The translations under genes were made by a program, and so were the position numbers. Positions 12,346 through 17,992 of a DNA stretch of 17,992 bases are shown one piece after another. This stretch comes from Syntrophaceae bacterium UBA2210 (lineage in GTDB: Bacteria; Desulfobacterota; Syntrophia; Syntrophales; UBA2210), in the NCBI GenBank assembly GCA_002327865.1, contig DCUQ01000055.1:1-17992 (forward strand), read 5' to 3'. Position 1 is the first letter of the stretch; each line of letters starts with the position of its first letter. The notes beneath the pieces are model-generated. The model was not told the origin of the DNA. It saw only the letters and a program-made list of their open reading frames with translations, and ran no database searches.

Positions 12346-12702
12346 CTATTGGTCGGTTTTTTGAGTAAGCATGTTAACCGTATCTACGAATAGTGTAATA
12401 ATGGGCCCCATTGACAGGCTGCCTCCCATCAAGAGGCCTACCGATGCTGTTTCCATGAGTTCTTCACGCGTAGCACCTGCCTGGACAGCCTGTGCAGTAC
12501 GGGCGGCGATGCAGTATTCGCAGCGAGTTGCTATTGCAATAGCGATGCACATCAGGGTTTTGGTTTTCCGGTCTAGGGTTCCCGGGTTGAGAGCGGTCTC
12601 ATTCAGATTGGCGAATGCCTTCAGGGTCTCAGGGTTAACCTTGGAAAAACCTTCACGCGCTTTTTGCAAACTTTCCAGAAATGTTTTGGGGTCTTCTAAC
12701 AT
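12346..12702 (-). CDS. Carboxymuconolactone decarboxylase/AhpD-like protein
   Basis: A 118-residue all-helical protein of the CMD superfamily. The AhpD-like redox pair is present as C61-E-Y-C64, followed by I-A-A-R-T-A-Q-A-V-Q-A-G-A-T-R-E-E-L (65-82). In AhpD-type members the motif is CxxCxxxH. Here the position of the His is R68 (codon CGT, one base from CAT), so the usual proton relay is missing although the disulfide pair is kept. Relatives act in peroxide or alkylhydroperoxide reduction; with this substitution the activity is uncertain. The ribosome site AAAGGAGG is strong. It is followed upstream on the same strand by a second CMD-family gene with its own promoter. Cytosolic, presumably oligomeric. 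Confidence 0.88.
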   Translation of the reverse strand: MLEDPKTFLESLQKAREGFSKVNPETLKAFANLNETALNPGTLDRKTKTLMCIAIAIATRCEYCIAARTAQAVQAGATREELMETASVGLLMGGSLSMGPIITLFVDTVNMLTQKTDQ

Positions 12703-12884
12703 TGTATCTCCTCCTTTTTATTTTTCTTTCAATCATATTACCGCAGACAATCCAATTCCCATATCTCCTTCCTTAGTGCTAAGGCTTAAGGGAATACATG
12801 GAGACCGGATGAAAGCATTTTCCGTTCTTTTACGATATCAGCAGCGATGCACAGAATAAAAGATATAATCCCATCGTTCCCAGG

Positions 12885-13265
12885 TTATTCCTGTGGCCAG
12901 TCTCCTATTACTTCCTCTGCGGCCCGGAACGCTTCTATACCCGCTGGGACTCCGCAGTATACCGCAACCTGCAACAGTACTTCTCGAATCTCCTCTACGG
13001 TACATCCGTTTCGCAATGCGCCTCGGACATGCAATTTTAATTCCGTCGAGGCTTTCAGCGTTGATAATATGGCAATAGTAATGAGACTTCGTGTTTTCTT
13101 GGGAATGGCATCAAGCGTCCATATCTCACCCCAACAGTTTTCGGTGATTAAATCCTGCAGGGGCCTGGTAAAATCTGTGGTGTCATTGAGTGCGTTCTCA
13201 ACAAATTCGTCTCCCAGCACTGCTCTTCTTACCAACATTCCTTTGTAATATTTTTCACTTTTCAC
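12885..13265 (-). CDS. 4-Carboxymuconolactone decarboxylase-like protein (PcaC-type)
   Basis: A 126-residue protein of the PcaC branch of the CMD superfamily. It has Y-Y-K-G-M-L-V-R-R-A-V-L-G-D-E-F-V (6-22), then A-S-T-E-L-K-L-H-V-R-G-A-L-R-N-G-C-T-V-E-E-I-R-E-V (72-96) with the conserved Glu and His, and A-V-Y-C-G-V-P-A-G-I-E-A-F (101-113). There is no CxxC. Length and motifs fit decarboxylases of 4-carboxymuconolactone, but in an anaerobe without protocatechuate genes nearby, a generic role is more likely. The start is GTG at 13265, giving the family's typical beginning; the internal ATG (13238) would remove it. The ribosome site is a G-rich tract. Unlike the AhpD-like gene next to it, this is not a thiol enzyme, so the two are not duplicates. 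Confidence 0.88.
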   Translation of the reverse strand: MKSEKYYKGMLVRRAVLGDEFVENALNDTTDFTRPLQDLITENCWGEIWTLDAIPKKTRSLITIAILSTLKASTELKLHVRGALRNGCTVEEIREVLLQVAVYCGVPAGIEAFRAAEEVIGDWPQE

Positions 13266-13313
13266 TCGCTGGTACCCCCTGTATTTTTTATAGGTAGACG
13301 TGGAATGTCGTGA

Positions 13314-13342
13314 TATATAGCATTCTATTCAAGATGCGTCAA
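13314..13342 (-). promoter_or_regulatory. Possible promoter of the PcaC-like gene
   Basis: Minus strand: -35 TTGACG (13342-13337, five of six), a 17-bp spacer, -10 TATATA (13319-13314, four of six). It would start transcription near 13307, about 40 nt upstream of the GTG start. Confidence 0.4.
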
Positions 13343-13424
13343 AAAATGATGACTTCAGGCAATGGTATACAACGTATAAAATGGCCGTTTTATTGCATCG
13401 CACCGCCGATTTACCGGAGTGGTT

Positions 13425-14156
13425 ATGAATCGTAAAAACAACTCTGCAGTAAAAAGCGGAAACCCCATATATTTGTGTTCGCCCCCCAATGCACTGGCCG
13501 AAGGGATCTACGAAGAAAAGATTCCCTTCGGGGAAATCAAAAAACACGGCGATTTCGGCATAGGCACTTTTGACCATCTGGATGGAGAGATGATCATGCT
13601 TGACGGTGTGATCTATCAGATTACGGGTGATGGGCGTGTAAATGTCGTAGATGACGCCGCGATGACTCCTTTCGCCTGTGTTACCTTTTATGATCCGCTG
13701 ACCCACGACGATCTCGACCGGGAATTGCCCTATAATGATTTTCTGGAATGGATCGACAGTCTTTTGCCCTCTCCGAATATGTTTTACGCGATCCGCATCA
13801 ACGGTCTTTTTACCCATGTGAGGGTCCGGTCGGTACCGAAACAGGAAAGCTACCGTCCCCTGGTCGAGGTTGCGGCGGAGCAGCCCGTATTCGATTTCGA
13901 CAATGTGAACGGAACGCTGGCGGGATTCTTTACCCCTTCCTTTATGTCGTCGCTGAATGTCCCGGGACTGCATCTGCATTTTCTCTCCGCGGATTCACGC
14001 AGGGGAGGGCATCTTATCGAATGTGTTCCCGGAAAAGTGCGAGCCGGTGTTCAGTTTATAAACAGGCTGGAACTTTCTCTCCCCACAAGTTTCGATTATC
14101 TGACCCTGGATTTCCAGCGGGATGTCGATGCAGATTTGAACAAGGCGGAAAAGTGA
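13425..14156 (+). CDS. alsD: Alpha-acetolactate decarboxylase
   Basis: A 243-residue enzyme converting acetolactate to acetoin (AlsD/BudA). Diagnostic segments are G-T-F-D-H-L-D-G-E-M-I (48-58) with L-D-G-V-I-Y-Q, then T-P-F-A-C-V-T-F (81-88), and the zinc-binding stretch H-L-H-F-L-S-A-D-S-R-R-G-G-H (183-196), where H183, H185 and H196 are the expected ligands. No signal peptide. ATG 13425 is chosen because GGAG precedes it by 5 nt; an in-frame GTG at 13419 overlaps that site. No acetolactate synthase gene is adjacent, so it may serve to dispose of excess acetolactate from branched-chain amino acid synthesis or to make acetoin as a neutral product. It is transcribed alone, divergently from the PcaC-like gene. 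Confidence 0.93.
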   Translation: MNRKNNSAVKSGNPIYLCSPPNALAEGIYEEKIPFGEIKKHGDFGIGTFDHLDGEMIMLDGVIYQITGDGRVNVVDDAAMTPFACVTFYDPLTHDDLDRELPYNDFLEWIDSLLPSPNMFYAIRINGLFTHVRVRSVPKQESYRPLVEVAAEQPVFDFDNVNGTLAGFFTPSFMSSLNVPGLHLHFLSADSRRGGHLIECVPGKVRAGVQFINRLELSLPTSFDYLTLDFQRDVDADLNKAEK

Positions 14157-14368
14157 CGGGGGGGAGAGAAACACGTTCCTTTTCAAATTCGTTGTTTGTT
14201 ACAATAACCACATCTGCGTCATGATATTTTCCGCAATTTTCATTGCCCGGCCTGTTGCGTGATCCACATATCGCCAGGCGGCAGTGTTATCCCGGACGGC
14301 CGCATATGATCGGCGATGCCGGTTTTCCTGGGACGCGATCCGGATTCATAATTACATAAGTAGCCTTA

Positions 14369-14743
14369 TCAATTGCCATCAACGGTTTGCAGCCACCGTT
14401 TTGCTGCTTCCGTATCATCATAACCGAAATGCCTTATCTCTGCCGCTACAAAGTGTCGTGCTATGCCCGGTACTATTGTCAGAAATCTGGAATCGGTCAC
14501 CACGGCGACACGTTTGATCTTTTTATGATGCTGCTTTACAAACTTTACATGCTTTATAAAAGCTTCGAAATTTTCCCAACCGGGGAAAGCCCTTACATGT
14601 AACAATATTCCTTTTGGAATATTGTCTTCTTCTATCCGTGTGTCGATTTCCCTTGCCAGTTTTTGAAAATCGGACTGTTCAAGAGGACCGGAGGGTTCGA
14701 TAATTACGATGTTTTCATCCTTCATAAACTGAAACGATATCAT
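14369..14743 (-). CDS. SpoIIAA-like (STAS-fold) protein
   Basis: A 124-residue protein of the SpoIIAA-like family (Pfam PF11964, formerly DUF3478, by memory). It has I-V-I-I-E-P-S-G-P-L-E-Q-S-D-F (12-26), then I-L-L-H-V-R-A-F-P-G-W-E-N-F (46-59), V-K-Q-H-H-K-K-I-K-R-V-A-V-V-T-D-S (69-85), and F-V-A-A-E-I-R-H-F (98-106). Members have a STAS-like fold and have been linked to membrane or lipid association; no enzyme activity is established. The segment A-E-I-(R/K)-x-F is a family hallmark. The Shine-Dalgarno GGAG is clear. The preceding gap from the acetolactate decarboxylase (14157-14368) holds no gene I support. It stands beside the VOC gene, same strand, 62 nt apart. Confidence 0.88.
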   Translation of the reverse strand: MISFQFMKDENIVIIEPSGPLEQSDFQKLAREIDTRIEEDNIPKGILLHVRAFPGWENFEAFIKHVKFVKQHHKKIKRVAVVTDSRFLTIVPGIARHFVAAEIRHFGYDDTEAAKRWLQTVDGN

Positions 14744-14804
14744 CTTTCGCTCCTTTCTCTCATCGAATGCATCAAGATATGTCCGCAGCGGTTAAAGTAT
14801 GTTT

Positions 14805-15266
14805 TTATGCAGGGCCTACCTGTTTTCCCCACGATTGGATTTCAACGATATTCCCCTCCGGATCACGGAAATAGACAAAATTCAACATTCCGGCATGCTT
14901 AATCTCCTTCTTGGTAACCTCTCCCAGTAACTCCCCGCCGTTACGCAAAGCCTTGTTCAGTGTTGCTTCAACATCATCGACTTCGAACGCGATGTGTGTA
15001 AAACCGGTATGATTCGCCATCAAGGGAGCACGTTCATGTATGTTCTCATAAGTGAAAATTTCCAGAGTAGGTCCATCCTCGCCATGACCGGGGAGCAGCA
15101 GGTGGGCACCTGTCAAGCCGGCTTTCTCCAGGCCGATAGCCCTGTCCAGCCAGTCTCCCGAAAGATGACGTTCTGGAGGTTTTACCCTGCAGTTAAATAC
15201 GGTGATGTAAAAATCCGCCAGTCGCTTCCAGTCCCGCGCAACAATATTAGTATGTACGAATCGCAT
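14805..15266 (-). CDS. VOC-superfamily metalloenzyme (glyoxalase/bleomycin-resistance fold)
   Basis: A 153-residue, two-module VOC protein. The four usual metal positions are present: H5 (F-V-H-T-N-I), E69 (T-L-E-I-F), H91 (F-T-H-I-A-F-E-V) and E142 (N-I-V-E-I-Q-S-W). W-K-R-L-A-D-F-Y (13-20) and F-R-D-P-E-G-N (133-139) are also typical. Because all metal ligands are kept, it is likely an active enzyme (lyase, epimerase or dioxygenase-like), but the substrate cannot be named. Methylmalonyl-CoA epimerase motifs are not apparent. A strong GGAGGG lies about 6 nt before the ATG at 15266. It may be cotranscribed with the SpoIIAA-like gene. Confidence 0.88.
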   Translation of the reverse strand: MRFVHTNIVARDWKRLADFYITVFNCRVKPPERHLSGDWLDRAIGLEKAGLTGAHLLLPGHGEDGPTLEIFTYENIHERAPLMANHTGFTHIAFEVDDVEATLNKALRNGGELLGEVTKKEIKHAGMLNFVYFRDPEGNIVEIQSWGKQVGPA

Positions 15267-15420
15267 AAACGCCCTCCGGTAGCCTTTTTAACGTATCGAC
15301 CGTGCCGGCCTGTTCACCCGCCATGCAATAATTTTCATTGATACGGAAAAATGTTTCTCGTTTCTTTCTGCCTCATTGATTTGTCAGCGCTGAGGCAGTC
15401 CTGACCAGTGCAGCACCTTG

Positions 15421-15837
15421 TCAACCATTTTTTCTTTTTTGAATAAAAACTTGAACCAATCCCGTTATCAACAGCGTCAATGCAATGCCGAAGAAGACTC
15501 CGGTAAAGGTTGCCTTCGCCAGTATCGTTGCTTTGACTTTGTTCCAATTGTTTAATCGAACAGTTATATCTTCGACGACAACAGGGTATTGCGTTCCATT
15601 TTTGTCTATCGCATATATGGTCTTGTCTGATAAATGATTCTGCAGTAGTTTCTCTGCAATGAACAGTTGAAAATCATTTCCGGTTTTTTCGACAGGCAGT
15701 TTCATTTCCTGGTGGGTCCAGTAAATATCCTTTTCTCCGTAAAATGCGCGATATATATCGACAAAGAAACTACTGCCAACAGTGAAAAAGCCTATCAAAC
15801 CTATAAGAAGCAAGGGATTTATAGATACAGGTTTCAT
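15421..15837 (-). CDS. Two-helix membrane protein of unknown function
   Basis: A 138-residue protein. A first membrane helix (about 8-27, P-L-L-L-I-G-L-I-G-F-F-T-V-G-S-S-F-F-V) is followed by an extra-membrane domain of about 75 residues (30-106) rich in beta-strand-like segments (Y-A-I-D-K-N-G-T-Q-Y-P-V-V-V, I-T-V-R-L-N-N-W), then a second helix (111-133) and the basic end Q-K-R-K-N-G. The start at 15837 is chosen over 15906 because GAGGA lies about 8 nt upstream. I recognise no family. It lies about 350 nt downstream of the ferritin-like gene on the same strand. Confidence 0.7.
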   Translation of the reverse strand: MKPVSINPLLLIGLIGFFTVGSSFFVDIYRAFYGEKDIYWTHQEMKLPVEKTGNDFQLFIAEKLLQNHLSDKTIYAIDKNGTQYPVVVEDITVRLNNWNKVKATILAKATFTGVFFGIALTLLITGLVQVFIQKRKNG

Positions 15838-16187
15838 TTTTGTATCCTCGTAAACGTTGTAATCGGGTGGTTTCGCGTAGCTCGGTTTATTCGCACATTT
15901 TATCATTCAAACAGAGGCATTATAATGATTCGTCTGATACCCTGGTTATTCCAATCAGATAAGCTCGACATTTCGATTCTCTTTTGTGTTTTATTTGATC
16001 GGATCTCTTGTCCAAGTGCTAACGCGCGAGCGAAAAACCACCCGGAGCGCTCGGCCTGCGATGGCATGCATACCTCTGCGGGTGTTGTTATGATCAGTCC
16101 GCCTGCAGCGGGAGCCGCCAAGACCCCGCTGCATGTGAAATGACATGTTGGATTCTTACCCGGTTTAAATGGCAAATAATTCTTTTA
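15838..16187. other. Intergenic region with hairpins, no supported gene
   Basis: About 350 bases. Two inverted repeats stand out: CGAGCG/CGCTCG (16027-16032/16048-16053) and a 9-bp TGCAGCGGG/CCCGCTGCA (16104-16112/16125-16133). A minus-strand frame (15903-16175) is open but has no ribosome site and no recognisable protein; I do not call it. Confidence 0.45.
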
Positions 16188-16493
16188 TTATTTTTTGATT
16201 TTCTGGATTTCTTCCTCGACTTCGGCGGCTCCTTCCGCATAGAAATTTTCTTCGTCCGGTGCCAGCTCTCTGAGTAGCCGGAGAAACTCTCCGGCATGGA
16301 CCCGCTCTTCGTCCGCGATATCCTTCAAAACGTCGATAGCCAGCTGGTTGTCTGTCGACTCTGCCAGTTGCATGTACAACTGGATAGCTTCATATTCTGC
16401 CGCGATCATAAAGCGTATCGCTCTTATCAATTCTTCATGAGTCAATTTACGATCGCTGGCAAGACCCGCAAATGGATTTCCGAAATCCGGCAT
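16188..16493 (-). CDS. Encapsulated-ferritin-like (EncFtn-type) ferritin-family protein
   Basis: A 101-residue two-helix protein matching the half-ferritin EncFtn type. Helix 1 has E-E-L-I-R-A-I-R-F-M-I-A-A-E-Y-E-A-I-Q-L-Y (20-40), helix 2 has D-I-A-D-E-E-R-V-H-A-G-E-F (58-70). E33, E63 and H66 fit the EncFtn ferroxidase-ligand pattern (E32, E62, H65 in the Rhodospirillum protein). The sequence resembles the N-terminal ferritin domain fused to the Pyrococcus encapsulin. No cargo-loading peptide is visible at the C-terminus (E-I-Q-K-I-K-K), and no encapsulin gene lies in the window. A purine-rich AAGGAGG precedes the ATG. The superoxide reductase gene lies 59 nt upstream on the same strand, so iron storage and superoxide detoxification may be co-expressed. 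Confidence 0.85.
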   Translation of the reverse strand: MPDFGNPFAGLASDRKLTHEELIRAIRFMIAAEYEAIQLYMQLAESTDNQLAIDVLKDIADEERVHAGEFLRLLRELAPDEENFYAEGAAEVEEEIQKIKK

Positions 16494-16552
16494 ATTTAAA
16501 TCCTCCTTACGTGAGATATCTTATCTTAATAGATATGGTTATATCGGAGCAA

Positions 16553-16948
16553 CTATTTTATAGCTATCGACTTTGTGTTTTCCCAGAGACCGTGAATATT
16601 GCAGTAAGCCATCGCGTAAAGCGTCCCGGAAGCGTTGATTTTCAGTTCCGTTGTCACCGAGTGGTTCGTATAAACGGACCCCGCATTTACACCTTTGGTC
16701 GATTCTCCGTGTGCCGTAAACTCGAAGTTTCCGACCTGACAGGGGAATCCCTCCCCGTTCGGTTTAAAGAAAACCTGTATCCAGCGAATGTGATGTTCCG
16801 TAGTATTTGGATGAGCTATTTCTTTGCCTAATGATATCTTTACCGGGAATATCTCTTCCGAAACTACTTCATCGGGGCATTCGATGACGGGCACATGCTT
16901 TTCTTTTTTCCAATCGCTGCTTTTAAACAAATCGCCTGCTTTTCCCAT
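16553..16948 (-). CDS. sorA: Superoxide reductase, neelaredoxin type (class II)
   Basis: A 131-residue non-haem iron enzyme that reduces superoxide to hydrogen peroxide without making oxygen, suited to anaerobes. It has E-K-H-V-P-V-I (16-22) with H18, A-H-P-N-T-T-E-H-H-I (45-54) with H46 and H52, and C-N-I-H-G-L-W (116-122) with C116 and H119. Together these form the His4-Cys Fe site; E16 and K17 are the conserved loop Glu and Lys. The N-terminal desulforedoxin domain with its Cys4 site is absent, so this is the class II rather than the desulfoferrodoxin type. The start at 16948 is preferred over 16966 because AAAGGAG lies about 8 nt upstream. It is probably cotranscribed with the EncFtn-like gene; electrons would come from rubredoxin encoded elsewhere. 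Confidence 0.93.
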   Translation of the reverse strand: MGKAGDLFKSSDWKKEKHVPVIECPDEVVSEEIFPVKISLGKEIAHPNTTEHHIRWIQVFFKPNGEGFPCQVGNFEFTAHGESTKGVNAGSVYTNHSVTTELKINASGTLYAMAYCNIHGLWENTKSIAIK

Positions 16949-17087
16949 GTTTAATTCTCCTTTCAAAATATTGAATACATGTTATGGATACTTTAATCCC
17001 CCGCTGAACGAAATTTCCGCTCGAAGACCGCGACTGAACCCGGCGAAGGAGACGCTGCTTTGAGTACTGTCCTTTTGCTGTGAGCCA

Positions 17088-17642
17088 TTATACGCTCGAA
17101 TACTTTTTTGCTGACGCATTTTCGAGTAATTCATATAACCGCGCGAAAAATTCATTTCGTACCTTTTCAACAAGCAAGGCTTCCTCAAAATCGATTACTG
17201 CCGTGTCTTCATACTTGAATCTGTCCGGTTCCACCTGCAGCGCATAAGAATTAACCTGTCTCTTCCAGAACCATTCCGCGCAGCAGAATTGAATGTTTTC
17301 GGGATCAGCAGCCGTGATTTCCTTTAACAGTTCAAGCAGTTCCCTCCCCGGGAGACTGTTCTCAATACAAAAGGCGATGTAGGCGATCCTGTATTTTATG
17401 CTGGAGATAATGTTTTTAGAGGGCAGGGGATCGAGGTTGTGAGGATCTGTTTGACTGTTGTAAACAAAGTGACCATAACAGCTTTGCAGGGTGAAACAAT
17501 AAGGCAACTTGTTGAACCCGTTAATGAGATCTGCAATGGGTTTGTCGATAATTTCATTCGTGAGGTTACGGAGTGCCTCCTGTTTTTGCACTCGATAATG
17601 CGGATTTTCCACTAGTTCCTTTAATCCTTTAAAGGTTTCCAA
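17088..17642 (-). CDS. Conserved-looking protein of unknown function
   Basis: A 184-residue soluble protein, no signal peptide or membrane helix. The middle has D-K-P-I-A-D-L-I-N-G-F-N-K-L-P-Y-C and then T-L-Q-S-C-Y-G-H-F (about 33-59), loosely like the 'P-x-x-D-L-I-N...(S)-S-C-S-G-R' opening of TYW3-type proteins, but with Tyr in place of Ser and no other support. Further on are L-P-S-K-N-I-I-S-S-I-K-Y-R-I-A-Y-I-A-F-C (73-92) and F-C-C-A-E-W-F-W-K-R (118-127). The start is TTG at 17642, preceded by GAGGGG about 10 nt upstream. The composition looks coding, with few rare features. I do not recognise the family with confidence. It lies upstream of the superoxide reductase gene, same strand, with 139 nt between. 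Confidence 0.75.
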   Translation of the reverse strand: METFKGLKELVENPHYRVQKQEALRNLTNEIIDKPIADLINGFNKLPYCFTLQSCYGHFVYNSQTDPHNLDPLPSKNIISSIKYRIAYIAFCIENSLPGRELLELLKEITAADPENIQFCCAEWFWKRQVNSYALQVEPDRFKYEDTAVIDFEEALLVEKVRNEFFARLYELLENASAKKYSSV

Positions 17643-17742
17643 CTAAGTTTCCCCTCTGATGTCATGGCATGCATTCCCCTTGGTCATCGCTGCTTTTCAT
17701 GGGCGTGTGGTACGTTGGTCCGCTGGATGTGTTCTCATTCTT

Positions 17743-17967
17743 TTATGTCTGTTCCCACACGGGCCTTCTTTTTTCCAGGAACGCACTTACCCCTTCCCTG
17801 GCGTCTTTTGTAGAGCACAAATCTGCAAAGGCTTCGTTCATATATTTGAATGCTTCGTAATAATCCATATCCGCCGCCGCATAGAATGCTTTCTTGGCGA
17901 TCTGTAGTGCCAGCGGACTCTTTTGTGCCAGATCGGCCGCCCATCTACGGGTTTCCCGATCTAATGC
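17743..17967 (-). pseudogene. C-terminal part of an enoyl-CoA hydratase/isomerase, apparently disrupted
   Basis: The minus-strand frame reads A-L-D-R-E-T-R-R-W-A-A-D-L-A-Q-K-S-P-L-A and then L-Q-I-A-K-K-A-F-Y-A-A-A-D-M-D, later Y-M-N-E-A-F, D-A-R-E-G-V-S-A-F-L-E-K-R-R-P-V-W and a stop. This is the standard C-terminal trimerisation helix region of the crotonase family. Directly upstream the same frame meets TAA (17968-17970) and a TAG six bases further, while a neighbouring frame continues L-G-I-V-I-S, as expected for the preceding 'L-G-I-V-N' segment. A frameshift, or a small deletion, is therefore suspected. The window ends 22 nt further on, so the rest cannot be seen. Sequencing error is an alternative. 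Confidence 0.65.
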
Positions 17968-17992
17968 TTATAACTATCCCCAGAAACTGGAC

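Noticed and set aside
13329..13979. 216-codon minus-strand open frame opposite acetolactate decarboxylase
   Set aside because: Shadow of a gene with all catalytic motifs; no family match of its own.
14167..14220. Minus-strand V-V-I-V-T-N-N-E-F-E-K-E stretch resembling a restriction-endonuclease (Mrr-like) motif
   Set aside because: Too short, starts in the gap and then runs antisense into the acetolactate decarboxylase gene; a neighbouring frame also looks weakly protein-like. Not enough to call a remnant.
15903..16175. 90-codon minus-strand open frame behind the ferritin-like gene
   Set aside because: No Shine-Dalgarno sequence, no family, and its sequence is not protein-like in composition. 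The strong inverted repeats there fit non-coding DNA better.

Overview
The window reads as chromosomal DNA of a strictly anaerobic bacterium, most likely a deltaproteobacterium (Desulfobacterota, perhaps a syntrophic or sulfate-reducing relative). This is inferred from gene content: a putative selenocysteine-containing IscA/HesB protein, a CoA-disulfide/persulfide reductase fused to rhodanese, a rubredoxin-domain-free superoxide reductase, a phenylacetate-CoA ligase paired with an ACT-domain protein, a YgbA-type Cys-rich protein, and a palindromic intergenic repeat of a kind I associate with such genomes. No rRNA, tRNA, CRISPR array, transposase or phage gene was seen. Most genes are monocistronic or in groups of two or three, each with its own Shine-Dalgarno sequence.

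Layout, left to right. 1-420: decayed gene fragments (a pyridoxamine-phosphate-oxidase-like N-terminus and an EWYVNG-motif fragment) ended by a good terminator. 732-3234 (+): a lipoprotein, a GIY-YIG protein, a palindromic repeat element with short terminal inverted repeats, and an EamA transporter. 3285-4842 (-): a GYD-domain protein, a YgbA homologue, a 29-residue membrane peptide that is easy to miss, and the IscA/HesB gene. That last gene is split by an in-frame TGA at a position where the family has a cluster-ligand Cys. I read it as selenocysteine, with a plausible SECIS hairpin right after it and a strong promoter upstream.

5286-7865 (+): a thiol-redox group made of the persulfide/CoA-disulfide reductase, an ArsR-type repressor whose promoter is covered by two perfect inverted repeats, and a thioredoxin. 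A TlpA-like remnant that has lost its CXXC follows. 8699-10953 (+): phenylacetate-CoA ligase, tandem-ACT protein and an unrecognised protein made of two copies of a Cys-containing module, ended by a strong terminator.

11321-13265 (-): a CBS-pair protein, a small two-helix membrane protein and two carboxymuconolactone-decarboxylase-family proteins. 13425-14156 (+): acetolactate decarboxylase. 14369-17642 (-): a SpoIIAA-like protein, a VOC-family protein, an unknown membrane protein, an encapsulated-ferritin-like protein, superoxide reductase and an unknown protein. The right edge holds a broken enoyl-CoA hydratase C-terminus.

The shared theme is oxidative, thiol and iron stress handling in an anaerobe (Fe-S assembly, persulfide reduction, thioredoxin, superoxide reductase, iron storage) mixed with aromatic-acid activation. 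The items most worth following are the TGA-interrupted IscA/HesB gene, the ArsR operator region, the duplicated-module protein behind paaK, and the EncFtn-like protein with no encapsulin gene in sight.
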